Below are positions 6,385-13,920 of a stretch of 27,906 nucleotides of DNA, in pieces (position 1 is the stretch's first letter; every line of letters starts with the position of its first letter). The notes beneath the pieces are model-generated. The model did no database searches. It was not told the DNA's origin and saw only the letters and a list, made by a program, of their open reading frames with translations. Both the position numbers and the translations under genes were made by a program. The stretch lies in the IMG/VR virus record IMGVR_UViG_3300042923_001765, positions 1 through 27,906 of that record. One strand, written 5' to 3'. This DNA is from a virus.

Positions 6385-6850
6385 TAAATTAAAAGAATTG
6401 TTGGTAAAGTGGGGAATTGTCCTAACTGACGAACAGGTTACTGAGGTAGATGCTTTAGAAGAAGGTGAATCAGAGCCAAGTTTAGACGAACCTGCAAAGG
6501 AAGATGCTGAAGTTGAAGAACCTGCAAAGGACGAGCCTGCAAAGGATGAACCTGCAAAGGATGAGCCTGCAATTGAAGAGCCAGCTAAGGAAGAGCCCGT
6601 AGTTGAAGAGCATAAGGCAGATGAACCTACACCACCTACACCATATCAAGACGGATGGGTAGATGACAAAGGCAATATAGACCTAGATAAGGTAAATGAT
6701 GAAGCTCTAAAAGGTGTATTAAAAAGCCTTATAGATAAAGTAAAGTCAGTTGACACAGAGGACAAAGGATTTAATCCGGCAAGTCCTAACACAAACACAG
6801 GTTATCAAGTGGGTATGAGCTTTTCAGATGCACTTGATAAACAAAAATAA
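6377..6850 (+). CDS. Putative scaffolding protein (Glu/Pro-rich)
   Basis: ATG at 6377 within the end of the portal gene, with GGAAGGGGG just upstream, so translation is probably coupled. The protein is very acidic. Residues about 30-90 are dominated by EEPAKDEPAKDEPAKDEPA repeats, low-complexity and likely disordered. The remainder includes a conserved-looking segment GWVDDKGNIDLDKVNDEALKG and a helical region. The slot between portal and major capsid protein is that of the scaffold or protease in siphophages. No protease motif is seen, so scaffold is the better guess. The function is inferred from position and composition only. Confidence 0.6.
   Translation: MFNKLKELLVKWGIVLTDEQVTEVDALEEGESEPSLDEPAKEDAEVEEPAKDEPAKDEPAKDEPAIEEPAKEEPVVEEHKADEPTPPTPYQDGWVDDKGNIDLDKVNDEALKGVLKSLIDKVKSVDTEDKGFNPASPNTNTGYQVGMSFSDALDKQK
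6518..6577 (+). repeat. 15-bp tandem repeat coding DEPAK units
   Basis: Consecutive 15-bp units of the form GARCCTGCAAAGGAY at 6518-6532, 6533-6547 and 6548-6562, followed by a partial unit at 6563-6577. They encode EPAKD. Near-identity of the DNA units suggests recent slippage expansion inside the scaffold-like gene. Confidence 0.75.
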
Positions 6851-6877
6851 CAGTGAGAATAAAGGAGATGTTCAATT

Positions 6878-7819
6878 ATGGGATATGCAGCAAGTTATTT
6901 AACAGCACTAAAAGAGAAACCGTTAGCAGGTCTTTTTGTGCAGGAGTATATGGTAGAGGATAAGGTACTTAATGCAATGAAGTTTAGCAATAAGGCAGTA
7001 AATAGTAATGCTAACTCATTAGGTTACACAGTAGTAAGAAATGAAGATGTTGATGGATTAGCAGCAACAAGAGAGTTTGGTTCTGATTACGCAACAGTAA
7101 ACAGCAACCCAGTAGCTGAGACTTATTACCTTAAAGTTTTCGGTGGTAAATATTCTATCGATGCAACAATGGAAGAAATTATAAAGAAAATTAATGCAGA
7201 GAATGAAGCCAGACAAAAGATGGCTGCAGCAGTAAAAGAGTTTGCTAGACAGCTAGTTAAAGGTACTGGAGCAAATGGTGAGTTCTTGGGTATGGACAAA
7301 TTCTGTACTGATAATTCTTTAGTTACAGATATAACCTTAGAATTGGATGGAGCTATTACTGAAGCTAAAGCTATTGAGTTATACTCACAATTTACACAGA
7401 TTGCAGGTTCATTAAATGTAGATGCAAACGCAATAATCTGCTCTAAGTTAATGGAATCAAAGTTAGTTGCTGCTGAAGCTGTAGCTAATAAAAACACTCA
7501 GAAGTTGGCAATTGGAACATTGAACTATAACACATACATGGGCTTACCAATCCTTCCTATTGACAACGCAGTTGGTTTAAGAAAGACAGATGGCGTTTCT
7601 GGTGATGTAACAGAAGATATTTACTTAGTAAGAATAGACGAGAACAATGGTGTATTCTGTGCATCCCCTGCTGATGCAAGTGCGTTTGTAAAGGTTACAA
7701 AGCCTGTTGCAAATGGAACACCTATTGAAACAGGTTATGTAGACTTTGCAACTTGCTTTATTCCTAAGAACCGTAAAGCTATTGTAAAGGCTTCTGTATT
7801 GGTACAAGCTGGTGCTTAA
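6878..7819 (+). CDS. Major capsid protein
   Basis: Main shell protein of the head. ATG at 6878 after AAAGGAGATG. The 313 aa fit small siphophage capsid proteins with the HK97 fold. Supporting features are the N-terminal helical arm, the segment with NANSLGYTVVRNEDVDG and ATREFGSDYATV, the long spine-like helix (KINAENEARQKMAAAVKEFA, about 105-125) followed by FARQLVKGTG, and the C-terminal beta-rich part ending KNRKAIVKASVLVQAGA. Ala-rich composition and its position after the portal and scaffold support the call. A strong hairpin with UUCG loop follows the stop codon. Exact family not assigned. Confidence 0.85.
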   Translation: MGYAASYLTALKEKPLAGLFVQEYMVEDKVLNAMKFSNKAVNSNANSLGYTVVRNEDVDGLAATREFGSDYATVNSNPVAETYYLKVFGGKYSIDATMEEIIKKINAENEARQKMAAAVKEFARQLVKGTGANGEFLGMDKFCTDNSLVTDITLELDGAITEAKAIELYSQFTQIAGSLNVDANAIICSKLMESKLVAAEAVANKNTQKLAIGTLNYNTYMGLPILPIDNAVGLRKTDGVSGDVTEDIYLVRIDENNGVFCASPADASAFVKVTKPVANGTPIETGYVDFATCFIPKNRKAIVKASVLVQAGA

Positions 7820-7831
7820 TAACAATAATGC

Positions 7832-7854
7832 GGGAGGCTCTTCGGAGCCCTCCC
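7832..7854 (+). terminator. UUCG-loop hairpin after major capsid gene
   Basis: GGGAGGCTC (7832-7840), loop TTCG, GAGCCCTCCC (7845-7854), 9 pairs with one bulged C. The tract downstream is only moderately T-rich (CTATTATATAA), so this may be a partial terminator or a 3'-stabilising hairpin that raises capsid mRNA relative to downstream genes. Confidence 0.65.
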
Positions 7855-7881
7855 CTATTATATAAATTGTGAGGTGTTGAT

Positions 7882-8331
7882 ATGTACTACATAGAGAATA
7901 TAGGACAACTTAATACTCTTATGACTGCTGTCTTCGCTTCTAAGCAGCTTTCAGATGCAGGGTATACTAACTTGCCAGATGAAGACAAAATGAGCTTTGT
8001 AGGGCAAGCTGAGGACTTTATAGACGATTTTAATTCAATACGTTACCGCGGTGACTCTGTAGAGGATTACCAAGTACATGCTTTTCCACGTAAATTAGGT
8101 GGAAGAATTATTGAAAAGACAGATACAAGGGTACAAAAAGCTTTGGCTTACATAATATTCGATAAAGTTAAATTTGAAGAAAATAGCAGAAAGAAGCAAA
8201 TTGAGCAAGGTGTCAAGAGTATGAATTTAGATGGTCAATCAGAGAGTTATGTAGGGTTGAATGAATTAGTTGAGGTTAGTGACAATTACGAAAGATACCT
8301 TGGGTTTTGTATGATTCAAGGATGCTTATAA
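7882..8331 (+). CDS. Head-tail connector (gp6-like)
   Basis: ATG at 7882 after GTGAGGTG. The protein is helical. The stretch HAFPRKLGGRI followed by a T-x-VQKALAYIIFDKVK helix is typical of the gp6/DnaT-like connector family that forms the ring beneath the portal. The length (149 aa) is in the usual range. The gene comes directly after the major capsid gene, the normal place for the first connector. The call rests on this motif and synteny. Confidence 0.7.
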   Translation: MYYIENIGQLNTLMTAVFASKQLSDAGYTNLPDEDKMSFVGQAEDFIDDFNSIRYRGDSVEDYQVHAFPRKLGGRIIEKTDTRVQKALAYIIFDKVKFEENSRKKQIEQGVKSMNLDGQSESYVGLNELVEVSDNYERYLGFCMIQGCL

Positions 8332-8356
8332 AAAGACAATTTTGGGGGTGGCAACA

Positions 8357-8671
8357 ATGGATATGACAACAGCAGTACAACTCATACAAACTATAGGATT
8401 TCCTATGTTTGTAGCATTGGTTTGTGGTTGGTATATATATAAGACTGATAAGCGTTATAAAGACGAGGCAAAAGCAAGAGAAGATAAAGCCTGTGACTAT
8501 ATAAAAGACCTTGCCGATGCATTAAATAAATCTTCTGAGGCGATAAGTAATAGTACAAAAATCAACAGTGAACTATCTGAGACAAACAAAATGTTGGCAA
8601 ATGAACTAAAAGCTGAAATTGGCTCTGTGGGTAAAACTGTGGAAAAGATATATGAACAAGTAAGTAAGTAG
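8357..8671 (+). CDS. BhlA/UviB-like holin-type membrane protein
   Basis: ATG at 8357 is favoured over the in-frame TTG at 8342 because GGGGGTGG (8344-8351) lies just before it. The 104-aa product has one N-terminal hydrophobic segment (about 7-27, IQTIGFPMFVALVCGWYIY), then a charged KTDKRYKDEAKARED linker and a long coiled coil to the C-terminus. This is the layout of the BhlA/UviB bacteriocin-holin group. Such genes normally sit in lysis cassettes; here it lies between two head-tail joining genes. Alternatively it could be a structural membrane-anchored coiled-coil protein. Confidence 0.55.
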   Translation: MDMTTAVQLIQTIGFPMFVALVCGWYIYKTDKRYKDEAKAREDKACDYIKDLADALNKSSEAISNSTKINSELSETNKMLANELKAEIGSVGKTVEKIYEQVSK

Positions 8672-8685
8672 TGGGGGTGTTTATT

Positions 8686-8976
8686 ATGATTGGTGTTTTA
8701 CTACATACGTGTATATGGACACAAAAGCTATCTACACAATCAAAGTACCCTGAGGCACCTTACGGTGCCCCGCTATCACTAGATTGCTGTCGTTCAGAGA
8801 AGTTGGATTACATAAAGACACCAACGGGGTATGAAAAAGCCTTAATTATATCCTATCTACTACACACAGACGTAGTAAAGACAGGTGATATGTTAGACGG
8901 TAAGGAAGTTGCAGTAAAGACCTTAACCGACTTCGCAGATACAATACAAGGTTATAAGGCGGTGGTTTTAAAATGA
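8686..8976 (+). CDS. Putative head-closure (stopper) protein
   Basis: ATG at 8686 with GTGGGGGTG upstream; an in-frame GTG at 8671 overlaps the previous stop and lacks spacing for a ribosome binding site. The protein is 96 aa and likely beta-rich; the C-terminal half (DVVKTGDMLDGKEVAVKTL, then IQGYKAVVLK) has the G-D-x-x-DG and final Y-K-A-x-x pattern that I associate with head-closure stoppers. The position between the gp6-like connector and the gp10-like protein is the usual slot. Sequence evidence alone is weak. Confidence 0.5.
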   Translation: MIGVLLHTCIWTQKLSTQSKYPEAPYGAPLSLDCCRSEKLDYIKTPTGYEKALIISYLLHTDVVKTGDMLDGKEVAVKTLTDFADTIQGYKAVVLK

Positions 8977-9302
8977 TGAAATTCACAGTTCAAAATAATT
9001 TAAGTAAAGCGAAGATGCAAGAATTGGCTAAGAAGTATGGTAAAAGTGCCGTTCAAGAAACAGCCGAGCATCTTTTTCAAGATAGCCAAAATGCTTGCCC
9101 TGTAAAGTCTGGGAAACTTAAAGAAAGTGGTTATATTAAAGAAATTGGAAATGGTTATGAAATTGGGTATTCTGCTGACTACGCGCAATATGTAGATAAG
9201 ATGCCACAAGCTTGGTTGAGTAGGACCGGACACGGTGGTAAAACACATTTTCTGACTGGTGCAGCTCAAAGATATGCTGGAGGTGGTATCAATGTTAAAT
9301 AA
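8973..9302 (+). CDS. HK97 gp10-like head-tail joining protein
   Basis: ATG at 8973 overlaps the preceding gene by 4 bp (ATGA-type coupling), with GGCGGTGG upstream. The 109-aa product contains the family hallmark CPVKSGKLKESGYI, followed by a YEIGYSADYAQYVD stretch, as in HK97 gp10 / minor capsid 2 proteins, which complete the tail attachment site. The C-terminal GGxxHFLTGAAQRYA is also typical. It overlaps the next gene by 11 bp. Confidence 0.8.
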   Translation: MMKFTVQNNLSKAKMQELAKKYGKSAVQETAEHLFQDSQNACPVKSGKLKESGYIKEIGNGYEIGYSADYAQYVDKMPQAWLSRTGHGGKTHFLTGAAQRYAGGGINVK

Positions 9303-9690
9303 CATAATTGAGGTTATAGATTCCATATTACCACAAGACCAAATAACAATAACTTTTTTAGAATTTCCTTTTGAGGGTGATTGCCTTTTTATTGAGGAAA
9401 CTACTATAAGAGGTAAGATAACAAACTTCAAAGGTTTTGATGGTCTAACAACTTCAAATATACAGCTTTTTGTAAGGAAAAAAGCAAAAAGTAATGCCTA
9501 TGTAGGTATTATCACAATGCTTAAAGGCTTTTTCAAATTGTTAAAAGCCAATGAGGGTAAGACCTTTGATAACTACGAGATATTATATGTTGATGAATTT
9601 ACAATATCAGCTCCATATAAAAATAAAGACGGAAACTACATAATTTCAATGGATTTTCCACTAATTTATAAAGAAAGAGAGCGTGAATAA
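9292..9690 (+). CDS. Putative tail-terminator / minor capsid protein
   Basis: ATG at 9292 is chosen over the upstream in-frame ATG at 9259 because GGAGGTGG (9279-9286) lies just before it. The 132-aa product has a mixed alpha/beta pattern with an N-terminal helix (MLNNIIEVIDSILP), central strands and a C-terminal strand (GNYIISMDFPLIYK) of the sort seen in tail-terminator proteins. It lies between the gp10-like gene and the major tail protein, the usual site of the terminator that caps the tail tube. The call is by position and shape, not by a clear family motif. Confidence 0.5.
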   Translation: MLNNIIEVIDSILPQDQITITFLEFPFEGDCLFIEETTIRGKITNFKGFDGLTTSNIQLFVRKKAKSNAYVGIITMLKGFFKLLKANEGKTFDNYEILYVDEFTISAPYKNKDGNYIISMDFPLIYKERERE

Positions 9691-9693
9691 ATT

Positions 9694-10146
9694 ATGATTT
9701 TAAGAGATTTTACAGCTTATTATGTACAGGATGATGATGTTAGTACAGCGACTTTTACTAAATCAGCAGTTATACCAAAGGTGGCTGAGTATAGTTTACC
9801 ATCCGGGACAAAGGACACAGTTGAGAGAACCTACTTCAATGCTGAACACGTTAAGAAATACGGTTTAGGTTATGAAGATATGGGCGAATTTACAATGAAG
9901 ATTGACCTTGATACTGACAGCCTAGCAGCACTTGTAATTCTAAGAGGTTACTATGACGCAGAGCAAGAAGTTTGCTTTGGTTTTCAGGTTAGTGATGCTA
10001 ATACGGCGTTAAATCAGAAATTCTCAGTTTTACTTACAAACGTGCCTTTAATAGATGGTTCTATAGCACCGGGTACAAATGCAACAGCAACCATTACAGG
10101 TAAAGTAAACAGCAAGTTATCAGCTTTTACAGAACCAACAGCTTAA
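9694..10146 (+). CDS. Major tail (tube) protein
   Basis: ATG at 9694, 3 bp after the previous stop; the ribosome binding site (GAGCGTG) is weak, suggesting translational coupling. The product is 150 aa, rich in Thr, Ala and beta-strand patterning, with a compact fold ending in ATATITGKVNSKLSAFTEPTA, a strand-plus-tail arrangement seen in tail tube proteins. The size and location just before the chaperone pair and tape measure are diagnostic in siphophages. Polymerised hexameric rings of this protein form the tail tube. Confidence 0.7.
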   Translation: MILRDFTAYYVQDDDVSTATFTKSAVIPKVAEYSLPSGTKDTVERTYFNAEHVKKYGLGYEDMGEFTMKIDLDTDSLAALVILRGYYDAEQEVCFGFQVSDANTALNQKFSVLLTNVPLIDGSIAPGTNATATITGKVNSKLSAFTEPTA

Positions 10147-10171
10147 TTGATATAAGAGGGGAGATTTTATT

Positions 10172-10486
10172 ATGTTGGATTTAAAGTATACAAATTTAGA
10201 TATTAAGGTTTTGGCTAGAAAAGTAAAGCAAACATATAAGATAGATTCATTGGTTCAGATGGTACAGTACGTTTTTTCAGATGCTGATATTTTCAATGAA
10301 TTTGTGAGAGTAGGTGCACATACCACAGAGGACAAGGCTGATAAATTAATTCAATCTGAGTTAGACGCTGATAGAGACTATCTTGACGTACAGATGGATG
10401 TTGTTGAGGGTCTTATAGCATCGGGGTTTTACAAGAAGGAACTGAGAGCAATGTTAACAACTCTACAGGAGAACCTGAACCAGTAG
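10172..10486 (+). CDS. Tail assembly chaperone (gpG-like)
   Basis: ATG at 10172 after AGAGGGGAG. The 104-aa helical protein lies between the major tail protein and the tape measure gene, the fixed position of the lambda gpG-type chaperone that coats the tape measure during tail assembly. It stops at TAG 10484-10486. The -1 frame is open from 10408 to 10800, so a longer gpGT-like product by ribosomal slippage is expected. No family motif is recognised beyond this architecture. Confidence 0.75.
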   Translation: MLDLKYTNLDIKVLARKVKQTYKIDSLVQMVQYVFSDADIFNEFVRVGAHTTEDKADKLIQSELDADRDYLDVQMDVVEGLIASGFYKKELRAMLTTLQENLNQ

Positions 10487-10800
10487 CACCTACCAACATT
10501 ATAGAACAGTTGGAAGATGAAGAGCCTTATGCTTACAGCTTGGGTATCTTTAACTACTGGGATTTAACCCAAAAGTGCTACAGAAAACTTGTTGAGTTTA
10601 AGAGGCAAGAAAAAATAGAGCAGTTTAACAATAATATGGCTTTGGCTTGGGAGACAGCACGACTTGTGGGTATAGCCTTTAACAATCCCAAGGAATTTCC
10701 TAGAAAACCTTATCAGTATGAGGAAACCGAACCTAAGAAACCTCAAACACGTGAGGAAAGTTTGGCTGAATGGTCAGCATACTGTAAAGCTAACAGCTAA
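10408..10800 (+). CDS. Tail chaperone -1 frameshift extension (gpT-like)
   Basis: This frame is open from 10408 (after TGA at 10405-10407) to TAA at 10798-10800 and overlaps the end of the gpG-like gene in the -1 frame. The only upstream start near its core, TTG at 10510, has no ribosome binding site, so it is most likely translated as a fusion after a -1 slip. The fused part begins in a Pro/Asn-rich linker (PEPVAPTN) and continues with a Trp/Tyr-rich helical segment (YSLGIFNYWDLTQK) and a Pro/Glu/Lys tail. In lambda the equivalent gpGT recruits the tape measure to the tail tube. The exact junction is not known; coordinates give the maximal open frame. Confidence 0.65.
   Translation, partial: GSYSIGVLQEGTESNVNNSTGEPEPVAPTNIIEQLEDEEPYAYSLGIFNYWDLTQKCYRKLVEFKRQEKIEQFNNNMALAWETARLVGIAFNNPKEFPRKPYQYEETEPKKPQTREESLAEWSAYCKANS
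10423..10430 (+). promoter_or_regulatory. Candidate slippery sequence GGGGTTTT
   Basis: Within the overlap, the zero frame reads TCG GGG TTT TAC. A -1 slip re-pairs the P-site codon perfectly (GGG to GGG), but the A-site TTT would face GTT, so it is not a canonical XXXYYYZ heptamer in this frame. It is the best homopolymer-type candidate in the window 10408-10486. Confidence 0.3.
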
Positions 10801-10827
10801 ATATTGAGTTAATTGAGAGTTAAGGAG

Positions 10828-10855
10828 GGGGCGTGGTATCAAAGTATCACGTCCC
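10828..10855 (+). terminator. Hairpin before tape measure gene
   Basis: GGGGCGTGGTAT (10828-10839), loop CAAA, GTATCACGTCCC (10844-10855): 12 pairs including three wobble pairs, followed by TATTTA. A weak terminator or processing hairpin separating the chaperone genes from the tape measure gene, where expression usually steps down. Confidence 0.55.
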
Positions 10856-10883
10856 TATTTACGTTTAGAGAGGAGGTAAAAAT

Positions 10884-13541
10884 ATGGATTCAGCAGGAAA
10901 TGTAAGTATTTATGTAAATTATGCGTTAAATCAATCTAGCCTAAATCGAGTAAATAAGTCCATTAGTGGTCTTAATAGTCACGCTATCACTATAAGTAAT
11001 AGTTTTACTGGTGCTTTTTCAAAGATTGCTGGTGCGGCAGTTGCGGCCTTTTCAGTTTCAGCTATATCTAATTTTACAAAGTCCTGTATTGAGTTAAGTA
11101 GTAATTTAACGGAAGTGCAGAACGTAGTAGATGTTACATTTAGGCAGTTCTCAAGTAGGATTGATGAGTTTGCAAAGACTTCGATTGAAAAGTTTGGTAT
11201 ATCACAGTTATCAGCGAAACGTTATGCTTCCACAATGGGCGCTATGTTGAAAAGTTCGGGTATTGCAAGTCTTGGACAAGTTACAGATATGTCAGAGAAA
11301 ATTACTGGGTTAGCTGCCGATATGGCGTCCTTTTATAATATATCTTCTGATGATGCATTTGCTAAGATACGTTCTGGTATGTCAGGTATGACAGCACCTT
11401 TAAAAGAACTTGGTATTAGTATGACAGTAGCAAATCTTCAATCTTATGCTCTCACACAAGGTATAACAAAAAGCTATAAGACAATGAACAATGCTGAAAA
11501 GACAATGCTTAGATATAACTACTTGATGTCAGTAACAGCCGATGCTCAAGGTGACTTTTTACGTACGCAAGATACTTGGGCTAATCAAACAAGAATCCTT
11601 ACAGAGAAATTTAATGCTTTAAAGGGTACTCTTGGTGGGGCTTTTATATCTGTGTTGGAACCAGCCCTTAAAATGTTGGTTAATTTTATGGATACATTAC
11701 AGGTAGTAGCCGATAGATTCGCTTCTTTTGTAACACTTATAACAGGTAAAAAAACAGATACTATGAGTACAGCTAAGGCACAGGCGCAAGCAAACGCTTT
11801 AGCAGCAAGTACAGATACAGCGTCAGATAGCGTAGACGGTCTTGCAGATAGTTACAAAGCAGCTGGTACTGCAGCAAAAAAAGCAAGTGAATCTTTAGCG
11901 TCCTTTGATAATACTGTGCAGTTGGGTAGTTCATCTAGTTCAAGTGGTTCAGGTACTTCAAATACTGCTAGTGTAGATTCTCTTGTTGATGATTCAAGTG
12001 TATCAGAAACAAGTACTGCAGTAGATAAGATTACTGAAAAATTTAAAGGTTTGAAAAAGTATCTGAAAGGCTTTGTGAAAGATATTTTCAAAGGTACTGA
12101 TTTTAAAGAAAACTTCTCTTCTATTGCAAATTCACTGAAAACAATATTTGAAAAGACTAAACCATCAGCAAAAAACTTCTTTTCAAGTTACATAAATGCA
12201 ATGTTTGTAGAGGGTAAAGAGCTACTAAGAGTTGGTGTAGCTATTGTAGATGCCTTTGTTGGTGGCATAGAAATATGGTTGTCAGAGGGTAAAAATAGAA
12301 TTGCGAAGTCTTGGACAAGTATCTTTGACGAGTTTAGTGAGGGTTTTAATAACTCAGCTTCTATAATGACTAACTTTGGTGGATTACTAAGTGATTTTTT
12401 CAAATTAGATAGTACAAAACAAGCAATCGGTGATGCTTTAACAACAGTAGAGGGTTTTATAACTGGGGCAATGCAACTTTTTTCACAACTCTATAGTGAC
12501 ATAACAGCAACGATAGACCAAATAATTTCTGATAATACAGGTGGTTTAACATTATTCTTTTCAAATATTTCTACTGTTATAGGGTTGGAAATGAGTAATG
12601 TAAAAACTCTTGTTATAGGTGTGTTTAGTAGTATAAATAAAGCCTATACAGATTATATCAAACCTGCCTTTTCACAATTTGCTGACGGCGCGTCAAGTGC
12701 TTTTGGAACTATGGTAGATTTGTGGAATACATACCTACTACCTACAGTAATTGATATACAAAAAAGTTTTAAAACTCTATGGGATGAGAATCTAGGACCC
12801 TTTGTTGATAAAGTTTGTGGCATAGCTGGTAGATTAATTGAGCTGGTAGCCATAATTTATAAGCAATTTATAGTTCCATTCATTGAAAAATTTGAAAAGA
12901 AATTGATTCCTGCGATTACAGTAATTACAAGTATGATTTGGGGATTATTTAGTTCGGCAGTAAGTAGTATAGTTGATGTTTTCAGTGGATTGGCAGATAT
13001 TATAAACGGAGTTTTGGACGTTATTATTGGTGCACTGACTGGAGATACCAAACGACTTGTATCTGGATTAAAAGAGATATTGGCAGGTTTTGTGAACACT
13101 CTTGCAAGTATATTAACAATGCCACTTAATGCAATCATTGGTTCAATAAATGGATTCATTAAGGGAGTTAATAAAATTAAGATACCAGAGGGTATACCGG
13201 GAGTTGGTGGTGTAAGTTTTAATATCGCTGAAATACCGAAAATAAAAATACCAAAACTTGCTGATGGTGGTATCGTAACCAAGGAAACAAACTTTGGTAG
13301 TTATATTGCTGGAGAACGTGGAGCAGAAGCTATAGTACCTTTACAAAACTCAAATTACACACGAATTTTAGCACAAGAGATAGTAAAGGGAATGGTGGAT
13401 GCAGGTATAGGTGGTGGAGATACATACCAAATTGAAAATGCTTATGGTGATGAACGTTCCATGAACCGACTACTTAATAATATTGCAACTGCACAAGCTA
13501 AGAAAAAAGGTAATAAAGGGGGATTATCATATGGCTATTAA
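10884..13541 (+). CDS. Tail tape measure protein
   Basis: ATG at 10884 after AGAGGAGG. At 885 aa it is the longest gene in the window. Residues about 70-270 match the TP901-type tape measure core (segments SQLSAKRYASTMGAMLKSSG, GLAADMASFYNISSDDAF and GMTAPLKELGISM are characteristic). A Ser-rich linker (about 347-377) follows, then long amphipathic helices and hydrophobic stretches (about 680-740) that may insert into the host membrane during DNA ejection. The C-terminus has the common LADGGIV...AGERGAEAIVPL motif (about 791-815). By the usual 1.5 angstrom per residue rule the tail would be about 130 nm long. Its end overlaps the next gene by 11 bp. Confidence 0.93.
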   Translation: MDSAGNVSIYVNYALNQSSLNRVNKSISGLNSHAITISNSFTGAFSKIAGAAVAAFSVSAISNFTKSCIELSSNLTEVQNVVDVTFRQFSSRIDEFAKTSIEKFGISQLSAKRYASTMGAMLKSSGIASLGQVTDMSEKITGLAADMASFYNISSDDAFAKIRSGMSGMTAPLKELGISMTVANLQSYALTQGITKSYKTMNNAEKTMLRYNYLMSVTADAQGDFLRTQDTWANQTRILTEKFNALKGTLGGAFISVLEPALKMLVNFMDTLQVVADRFASFVTLITGKKTDTMSTAKAQAQANALAASTDTASDSVDGLADSYKAAGTAAKKASESLASFDNTVQLGSSSSSSGSGTSNTASVDSLVDDSSVSETSTAVDKITEKFKGLKKYLKGFVKDIFKGTDFKENFSSIANSLKTIFEKTKPSAKNFFSSYINAMFVEGKELLRVGVAIVDAFVGGIEIWLSEGKNRIAKSWTSIFDEFSEGFNNSASIMTNFGGLLSDFFKLDSTKQAIGDALTTVEGFITGAMQLFSQLYSDITATIDQIISDNTGGLTLFFSNISTVIGLEMSNVKTLVIGVFSSINKAYTDYIKPAFSQFADGASSAFGTMVDLWNTYLLPTVIDIQKSFKTLWDENLGPFVDKVCGIAGRLIELVAIIYKQFIVPFIEKFEKKLIPAITVITSMIWGLFSSAVSSIVDVFSGLADIINGVLDVIIGALTGDTKRLVSGLKEILAGFVNTLASILTMPLNAIIGSINGFIKGVNKIKIPEGIPGVGGVSFNIAEIPKIKIPKLADGGIVTKETNFGSYIAGERGAEAIVPLQNSNYTRILAQEIVKGMVDAGIGGGDTYQIENAYGDERSMNRLLNNIATAQAKKKGNKGGLSYGY

Positions 13542-13905
13542 TACAGTTTTACCTTATGTGACAATCAATGGCGTTGAGTTCAAAGAGTTCGACGCCTATA
13601 AACCCTCACGTTTTGATATAACAAAAGGCGGAAGAAATGAACTGACAGGTAAGAATAATTTACGTCTTATAGCAAAAAAATGGAAATTGGTGCTTGGTGC
13701 GGCATATATAAGTGACGCTGTTTATAAGCAGATAACAGATTTCATAGACCAAAATAGCCTTGATGTTAATGTGACTTTTAGAGATAAAGACACAGCAAAT
13801 TTGGTATCTATAAACTGTTATGCAGTCTATGACAAAGACCGTACCAAAGAAGCAGATGCTATGGGTTGTTGGAGTAACTTTTCGTTGGAATTGATAGAGA
13901 ATTAA
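13531..13905 (+). CDS. Small tail protein (DUF6711-like)
   Basis: ATG at 13531, chosen over an in-frame TTG at 13483, because AAAGGGGGAT (13515-13524) precedes it; it overlaps the tape measure end. The 124-aa protein is beta-rich and begins with an INGVEFKEFDAYKPSRFDI segment, followed by a K-K-W-K-L strand. This resembles the DUF6711-type proteins that follow the tape measure in many Firmicutes siphophages and are thought to join the tail tip. The family call is from memory of the pattern and order. Confidence 0.55.
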   Translation: MAINTVLPYVTINGVEFKEFDAYKPSRFDITKGGRNELTGKNNLRLIAKKWKLVLGAAYISDAVYKQITDFIDQNSLDVNVTFRDKDTANLVSINCYAVYDKDRTKEADAMGCWSNFSLELIEN

Positions 13906-13920
13906 GAAAGGGGTTGTACT

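Noticed and set aside
10423-10430. GGGGTTTT as a proven canonical slippery site
   Set aside because: In the zero frame it reads GGG TTT, so the A-site codon does not re-pair fully after a -1 slip; kept only as a candidate.
12857-13282. 141-codon - strand ORF opposite the tape measure gene
   Set aside because: Antisense to a well-supported tape measure region; Pro/Ile-rich translation is typical of shadow frames.
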